Positions 58,100 through 64,000 of a DNA stretch of 64,000 bases are shown in pieces. Each line of letters starts with the position of its first letter. The first letter of the stretch is position 1. Position numbers and translations under genes: made by a program. The notes under the pieces are model-generated. The model was given only the letters and a program-made list of their open reading frames with translations, was not told the DNA's origin and searched no databases. The DNA comes from Owenia fusiformis (Eukaryota; Annelida; Polychaeta; Sabellida; Oweniidae): assembly GCA_903813345.2 (NCBI GenBank), contig CAIIXF020000346.1:64001-128000 (forward strand), written 5' to 3'.

Positions 58100-59340
58100 T
58101 ATAGTTTTATATGTAACTGTCAGACTGTTACTAATATAAGGTTTGTGGAAATAAAATGAATTGTCAGTATTTCTAGATTTTGCTCTTTATTTTTGCGATG
58201 AGACTTTTTATTCTCAAGCTGCTATTTTTTACCATTAGCAACCAATTAAATAGTAGGCCTACAGTGGAGTGATTGGATCAATATTTTTATGAATTAACAA
58301 TGGTTGCCTCAAGTCAAGCCCCTCCAGTGATAAATGAAGAAATGTAACCTCTTGCAATGGCTATTTAACACTAGGTCTGCCATTCCTTATTTATGTCCCA
58401 GCATTGATTTAGTTACATTTACCAATAGAATTTATATTTTCTATGGTCCCGGGTACTACTAGTAATCGGTATGTTATAATTTGCCTTTTGGGTCACTGTA
58501 CTCAGTGACCGGTATCATTGACCAACATTCCTGTGGAATGAAGTACATGTAGTTGCTCACTCTAGAATAGACATCAGGAGACGGTAGCCGATTAAATACA
58601 AATAATCGCGCGTGTTATGCAGTTTTAAGGTATGTGCAGTACTACCTATATGGCACAGACTTTCTTTTTATCTCGTTGGTAAGGCGATTTACCTAGAACA
58701 AGTCGGTTGCATAGCTCACTAAACTCATCGAATGTCAGAAGGAAAATCGCCATTCAGCTGATTCCAAATCGAGTCAGCCCCGATAAGGACAACCCACTTC
58801 AACTAAATGTCCAGTGAACCTGGCTAGTAGAGACCCAGACACACTTATATAAAGGGACATAGACCACTCGCGTCATAACTTATAGAATTACACCGTGAAA
58901 TCTGAAAATACATGTTCAAGTTGAAAACAACAGTTCAATGCCTACCGAACTAGTGGTTTTTATTCGATTGTTTCAAGGGGTCTTCAAAATTCTCGCAATG
59001 AAAGTTGCAATTACCCTACTTATATAGAAGTCGCGCGATCGAAACCTATTTAAATCGTAAAAAGAAACTATACTTTATGTCTCTGCCAAGTATAAAGTGT
59101 AAATATTCAGTAGTTTTTGCAGGATTAGAAAATCTATTCGGGAGGTGGGGATTCTGGACATATGCCGTGATTTTTTAATCACCGGCGCGTAGTGATAATC
59201 GTGACGTCATATTTTGGTTTGGCCGCCCAGCTGTAACTGAGGACTGAGCTTTGACTTTTGTGACAAATAATCTATCAAACATAAATAGATTTGCACTGGG
59301 ACCTACATGAGATGAGCAATGTAGCTAATAAACAGCTTTC
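58100..59340. other. Unannotated interval with a CRE-like site
   Basis: 58590-59260 is less AT-rich and includes 'tgacgtca' at about 59202 and 'taatcgcgcgtg' at about 58604. A promoter is possible, but no first exon was found on either strand. Confidence 0.3.
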
Positions 59341-59394
59341 AATTTCAAATTGTACATATGGTCTACATGTACATTTCATGTAATAAATCATGAT

Positions 59395-59670
59395 GCAAAC
59401 TCTACTTTGACAACAATGTATTCTATGTGTCTGTATATGGAAAATGAACTTGAGGATTTAGAGAAAATGAATGTATTATCAGAAACTGAACAAATTAGAC
59501 GTGCAACAATATTGACATCTTTAGAAAATGATTTAATAGAAAAAACATCAGGAGCTATTTTGAGATCCAAACAGGAATGGATAAAAGACAAAAATAGCAA
59601 ATTATTTCTAAATCTTGAAAAGACGAGACAGAGTAGTAATGTAATTAGATCTTTAAAAACAAAAAACTAG
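59395..59670 (+). pseudogene. L1-like LINE fragment ahead of the reverse transcriptase
   Basis: The frame reads 'LENDLIEKTSGAILRSKQEW' then 'DKNSKLFLNLEKTRQSSNVI'. The order GA..RS+..W....+.sk.FlnLEK....n.I is diagnostic for the segment just before the reverse-transcriptase core of L1/Tx1-like elements. It stops at 59668 with no polymerase core following. A C-terminal L1-like piece lies at 63610. Confidence 0.75.
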
Positions 59671-59799
59671 CAAGTATACTATACCAAAGAAGAACGTACC
59701 AACGAGGGAAGAGAGCTTAGACATTGATTACAGGGGAGTGTGAACGCTCCTCCGTACAAGGACCTCCAGGTGGACACATGGACAGTGGAACTGATGGAC

Positions 59800-60040
59800 C
59801 AGATGGATGAACCAGACGGATGAACCAGACAGACGAACCAGACAGATGAACCAGACAGATGAACCAGACAGACGAACCAGACAGACAAACCAGGACTTAC
59901 AGACGAACCAGGACTTACAGACGAACCAGGACTTACAGACGAACCAGGACTTACAGACGAACCAGGACTTACAGACGAACCAGGACTTACAGACGAACCA
60001 GGACTGACAGACGAACCAGGACTGACAGATGAACCAGCAG
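59800..60040. repeat. 16-18-bp minisatellite (gacgaaccaggacttaca)n
   Basis: It starts with 16-bp 'gatgaaccagacagac' units and changes to 18-bp 'gacgaaccaggacttaca' units, about 15 in all. The encoded Thr/Asn/Gln/Asp repeats are artefacts. Confidence 0.93.
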
Positions 60041-60514
60041 CAAAATTTTGATCAATTATAGGTCAACACTCAATAAAATATTCAAGTGCCCCCGCTCTGT
60101 GCTTGGAATTAACCTGCCAACTTCTTTTAAACATCAACTTCCCATATCTGTTTTAAAAAGAATTAATTGTGAAAATTGTGAATGAAGGGTGAAACTTTAT
60201 ACATATCACCAGAACACATACAACAGTATTCTAGATTTTTAAAAATATTAATGAAAGGGATTTTAATTTAACAACCCAATAAACAAGTATAGCCTTTCAT
60301 ATCAGTTAACTTATCTAAAACCGTACACATAGACTTTTGATTTTAACCCAATTTTAGAATCAAGTGTGATGCCACCAGAAGCATGTTACCTCTTGATGCC
60401 TCCTCTTTCATCCCCATCACCATCAAAATTGAGGAGGATTGTCAAATCACCAAGTAATCTCTGCACTTTCATAATTTCAAAATTACCTCAATGAACAAAT
60501 TCAGTATTTATTTG

Positions 60515-60816
60515 ATTTGCTTATACCAGCTTCAAGCAAAGAGCAAAAGTTCCTGAACCTTGACTCTTATTGCCATAAAAATAAGTTTATAAGAACACAG
60601 CATTAAAATCTATGCTACAATTGATGTGAAAACTAAGTCACTCTAGGTATAATATTGAAAATGTATATTATCATAGTCTTTTCAATCAATTGTCATGTTT
60701 CTTATCAATCTAGTTTATCTAGAATACAATTTCTGGGATAGAGAAGATGAGGCAAGAGCAATGAGTTATTTTCAACCCTGGATCAGAAAACAAAAAGTAC
60801 CAGGTAATTAATTATT
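60515..60816 (+). repeat. ~300-bp direct repeat copy 1, with an exon-like end
   Basis: It matches 63697-64000 at about 90% by eye. At its 3' end, after 'tctagtttatctag', a frame reads 'EYNFWDREDEARA' and 'YFQPWIRKQKVP', then a donor-like CCAG|GTAATT. The same frame is open in copy 2 (with GTTAAT instead of a donor). Part of the left end is LINE C-terminus. Confidence 0.75.
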
Positions 60817-61358
60817 TGTTCATGTACATCACCCAAAAAGGGCCATTAATTGAGGCCAAAACCACATTAAGGCCAAAAAGGGCCTGGATCTGCCACCGCA
60901 TCATGCATCAAAGTAACGCATCACAGTACAAAATGAGCGAATCATACTTTGCCATGTGCCCAGATTTTAATACATTTAAAGATATCAGTGTACTGTACTT
61001 CAAAATCATTTCTAAGTTGAATACTAGTGTTCAAAAGTATAGCCCCTACAATAGTTTCTCATCTCAACATCCATGTTTGTTCAGCCGCAGAGAGATTAAT
61101 ATTAATGTTAAAAAATTAAAAACATTTATGACACAAAACTGCTATATATCAATACATTACGCATTTGATCCATTCATCCTAAAATCTAAATTGAATGTTA
61201 TATAACTTAATTATTTAAATCTGAGTGCAATATATCTATTCTCCAGCAGCATGATTTTCCATGTTGTTTAAATTCCTCTGATTGACCATTCACAGGCAAT
61301 GTAGTAAAAAAAATGAACAAATGTTTAGAATTCATCATTTTCCTGATTAGAGGAGACA

Positions 61359-61544
61359 GTGAAAAAACATGTTATATTATACTCCAAAGGCAAGACTTTG
61401 GACCTGCTTGCCCAAGCTATGGTCCAGGTACAGGTTGACCAGGTACAATATAATGCTACATATGGATGTAGGTTCCTGGCAAACCTAAGAGACTACCTTC
61501 TTGATTCCTACACTAGTTCACTCAAAACTACCATTGTTCTATGA
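61359..61544 (+). other. Open frame of unknown nature
   Basis: The frame has protein-like composition ('SKGKTLDLLAQAMVQVQVDQ', 'GCRFLANLRDYLLDSYTSSL') and stops at 61542. I do not recognise it. It lies 90 bp before the PIF1-like fragment, so both may belong to one decayed element. Confidence 0.25.
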
Positions 61545-61635
61545 CGTCTTTTATTTTTCAAATCTTGATGTTTTACAGAATTTTTTACAGGGGCAGCATT
61601 ATTTTTCGATGGTGTAGACAGCGGAAATATCCACT

Positions 61636-61773
61636 ATGAAGTCCCTTGACATAAAAGAAAACACTCCAGTTATGCTGATAAGTAATATCAATGTAGCAAA
61701 GGGACTGGTGAATGGTCAAAGTGGTTACATTGTATCACCAGTAATATATATTGATATTTATAAAATGGGGTAG
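61636..61773 (+). pseudogene. PIF1/Helitron-type helicase C-terminal fragment
   Basis: The frame reads 'ENTPVMLISNINVAKGLVNG', then 'QSGYIV'. The signature pVMLi.Nin...GLvNG..G.v is the conserved C-terminal block of PIF1-family helicases, including those in Helitron transposons. It lacks all ATPase motifs and stops at 61771-61773. Given the setting, a Helitron relic is more likely than a host PIF1 gene. Confidence 0.7.
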
Positions 61774-62309
61774 GGGTACCATTAACTATATGTATCCTAT
61801 GGTGTTTATCTGCTGTTTGCACTTCATTTATGATATTTGAGAGTTTTAGTAAATGTAATTATATTTAGACAGATCATGATAACTATGGATCTTTATTGAT
61901 CATTACACATTAAATAGTACATGTGAGCATTATAAATACAAACGAATGGGATAAAAGGTATTATGTATCATCTTGCGGTAGGGGTACCATACTACATCTA
62001 TGATATGGAGTAATCTCATTTCGTGTAGACCAAATATGTTACCGATGGTACTTATCTGCTGTTCATATTCTATTAATGCACCTATAGCTATCTTTAAACA
62101 ATGCGCAGTTGTATACTGGAAGCCAAAAACTGGTCAAAATATGATGAAAACAAGGGAAAAAAATCAAATATTTTTAATTATTTTCACTGTTTCAACCTGA
62201 AATTCCCAGAACAAATGGGAAAATGTGTAAGATATCATGTAAAATCACAATGAACGTTATTAGATCTATAAATTTCCTTTAAAATTAGCAAATACAAATT
62301 CAATGAATT

Positions 62310-62435
62310 GAAAAAAACACTCGCACAGACACTCACACATACACAGAAATGCACATAGACACACATACACTCACACAAATACTCACATACACAGAAACGC
62401 AAACAAACACTCTCATATACACAGAAAATAGAAAT
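62310..62435. repeat. CA-rich imperfect microsatellite
   Basis: Repeated 'acactcacacatacacagaa' type words. Low complexity. Confidence 0.8.
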
Positions 62436-62530
62436 AATACTCATTATATCTTCCAGATTGGACCCGAGAATATTGGACCCGAGAATCTTGGGCCGAGGTG
62501 CGGCATATATTGACGGACCAGACGAACGGG

Positions 62531-62669
62531 GGATCCAATGGTCAAACTGGCGTGTGAGGTCCAATGGTCAAACTGGCGTGTGAGGTCCAATGGTCAAACT
62601 GGCGTGTGAGGTCCAATGGTCAAACTGGCGTGTGAGGTCCAATGGTCAAACTGGCGTGTGAGGTCCAAT
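62531..62669. repeat. 26-bp minisatellite, about 5 identical copies
   Basis: 'ggtccaatggtcaaactggc' plus 'gtgtga' repeats at 26-bp intervals from about 62532, almost without change, so the array is probably young and variable in length. Confidence 0.95.
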
Positions 62670-63609
62670 TGAACGACTTCATCATATCATACTGGACCCA
62701 CGTGTCAAGATTTGCCAGTCACACCTTTTAAATAATGGGGACCTTAAGCATGACACTGTTCCAATGAAACACTTCAATTTTGCCACAGGTGGAATTGAAG
62801 TTCTTCCTCAAAGCAGGGCAACCCCGATAATCAATGAGTTGTGTGGCGTTGTTATATGACATTGCTAGGTAACAGAGCCCCGTTTGACTTCCCTAGAATG
62901 TCTAACAACACTTGTCTTATACAGACAGGTTTAGACAAGGACACCCTGTCCATCATGTCCAAATACCTATCACATGTTAGGAAAACAAAAAAAACGTTCC
63001 AAAATGAACGCTCTGTTAATATTTTTCTTTTCAACTTTTTTCGGAAATGATTCAATAGCGTTAATTTTAGATGGTACATATTTTTATTGCCAAAAGTGTC
63101 AAAACTATCACATTGCCAAAAAAATGTACAGTGGTCAGAAAAAAGACAACTTTTTAAGTTTATGTCAATGTGTTTGCCCGACAGCTACTTATGGATACAT
63201 TCGGCCCTTATTATGCCGATGGTAAAAATAATTATTCAAAATAGTTATTCAATAGTACACACAATTTGACTTTTTGATTGATTGATTTTCTTTTTATTGT
63301 CACTGAAAGAAATTTAAGCGAGGTATCAATATCAATTCTAACCCAACAAATTGGTGTTCATATACGAAGCATACAATACTAAGCAAGGGTTCTTCTTATT
63401 GGATAGTTTTATTTGTAATTCATTTGTAAAAATGTCTGATTCCTCAAATAATATATTTCAGCACATATTTCTGAGTACACTCAGTACATACAGAAAAAGT
63501 TGTCAAGTTTCAGACTCTTGTGAACTTAAAGGCAAGATTAGCCAATTCCATTCCTATATGAGCTGACCTTAGCTTTTGCCAAATGCCGTCTCAAAAATGG
63601 AGACCATAA

Positions 63610-63789
63610 CAATATGCCCTCTTTAAATTCATTTGGAGCAATAAACCAGACAAAATTAAAAGATGGGAGTATAATCTCAAAGAAGACCTGCTTATAGATT
63701 TGCTTATACCAGCTTCAAGCATAGAGCAAAAGATCCCAAAACTTGACTCTTATTGCTATAAAAATAAAAATAAGTTTACAAGAACATAG
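63610..63789 (+). pseudogene. L1-like LINE C-terminal fragment
   Basis: The frame begins 'YALFKFIWSNKPDKIKR', matching the f.W....dKIKR block downstream of the reverse transcriptase in L1-like elements. It continues into the 300-bp direct repeat and stops at 63787-63789. The usual GGL motif is not seen. It fits the same class as 59395-59670. Confidence 0.65.
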
Positions 63790-64000
63790 CATTAAAATCT
63801 ATGCTATAATTGATGTGAAAACTCAGTCACTCTAGGTATAATATTGAAAATGTATATTATCATAGTGTTTTTCCATCAATTGTCATGTTTCTCATCAATC
63901 TTAAGTTTATCAAGGATACAATTTCTGGGATACAGAAGACGAGGCAACAGCAATAAGTTATTTTCAACCCTGGATCAGAAAACAAAAAGTACCAGTTAAT
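63697..64000 (+). repeat. ~300-bp direct repeat copy 2, truncated by the window edge
   Basis: Matches 60515-60816 from 'atttgcttataccagcttca' to 'aacaaaaagtacca'. A 6-bp 'aaataa' insertion and scattered substitutions distinguish it. Confidence 0.85.

Noticed and set aside
59807-60007. Thr/Asn/Gln/Asp repeat protein
   Set aside because: Artefact of the 16-18-bp minisatellite.

Overview
This window looks like AT-rich intergenic or intronic DNA from a marine-invertebrate-type animal genome (a lophotrochozoan, invertebrate deuterostome or cnidarian would all fit; I cannot narrow it further). The reasons are spliced exons with GT-AG and GC-AG introns, no long open frames or bacterial-style operons, a tRNA-derived SINE, a 500-bp assembly gap, and a wide mix of animal transposon remnants. 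I found no complete host gene. The one good host-gene candidate is a first exon on the minus strand (5951-6047): a signal peptide, a TATA box at a sensible distance and a consensus donor.

Layout. 1-4.5 kb: a ~145-bp satellite, then a 2.5-kb inverted-repeat element enclosing a pentanucleotide array. 4.5-6.2 kb: unique-looking DNA with the secreted-peptide exon. 6.7-12 kb: tandem duplications, a LINE endonuclease relic, a CAG-ended element full of 'acgggag' words (8405-9460) and a foldback element. The gap is at 13.0-13.5 kb. 14-20 kb: LINE and hAT transposase remnants, an old repeat split by a 1-kb mariner-type insertion, and two well-spliced exons with an acidic C-terminus. 20-27.6 kb: relics of piggyBac transposase, Gypsy protease and a LINE reverse-transcriptase C-terminus.

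27.87-37.88 kb is the most striking object: a 10,005-bp element with 256-bp terminal inverted repeats that differ at about three positions and are flanked by a CATA duplication. Just inside each end is an array of about eleven palindromes built on TAGAAATTTCTA. Its interior holds several nested small elements and one candidate two-exon gene, but no transposase that I recognise. 38-42.6 kb: a 780-bp element with perfect 40-bp inverted repeats, a pogo/CENP-B-type DDE relic, a Cys-rich frame and a RecQ-type helicase fragment (possibly from an AcademH-like transposon). 42.9-44.7 kb: a GGTTGGC minisatellite, a satellite whose units carry nuclear-receptor-like AGGTCA half-sites, and a small inverted-repeat element. 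45-47.3 kb: a hAT TTF zinc-finger exon and a 371-bp satellite. 49.7-57 kb: nested foldback, CAG-ended, TTAA-flanked and TA-flanked elements plus a SINE. 59-64 kb: two L1-like LINE fragments, minisatellites, a PIF1/Helitron-type helicase fragment and a 300-bp direct repeat reaching the window edge.

The coding remnants do not form a pathway. They are mostly decayed pieces of at least seven transposon classes, and the non-coding inverted-repeat elements around them are probably their non-autonomous relatives. All family assignments are by eye from motifs, without any database search.
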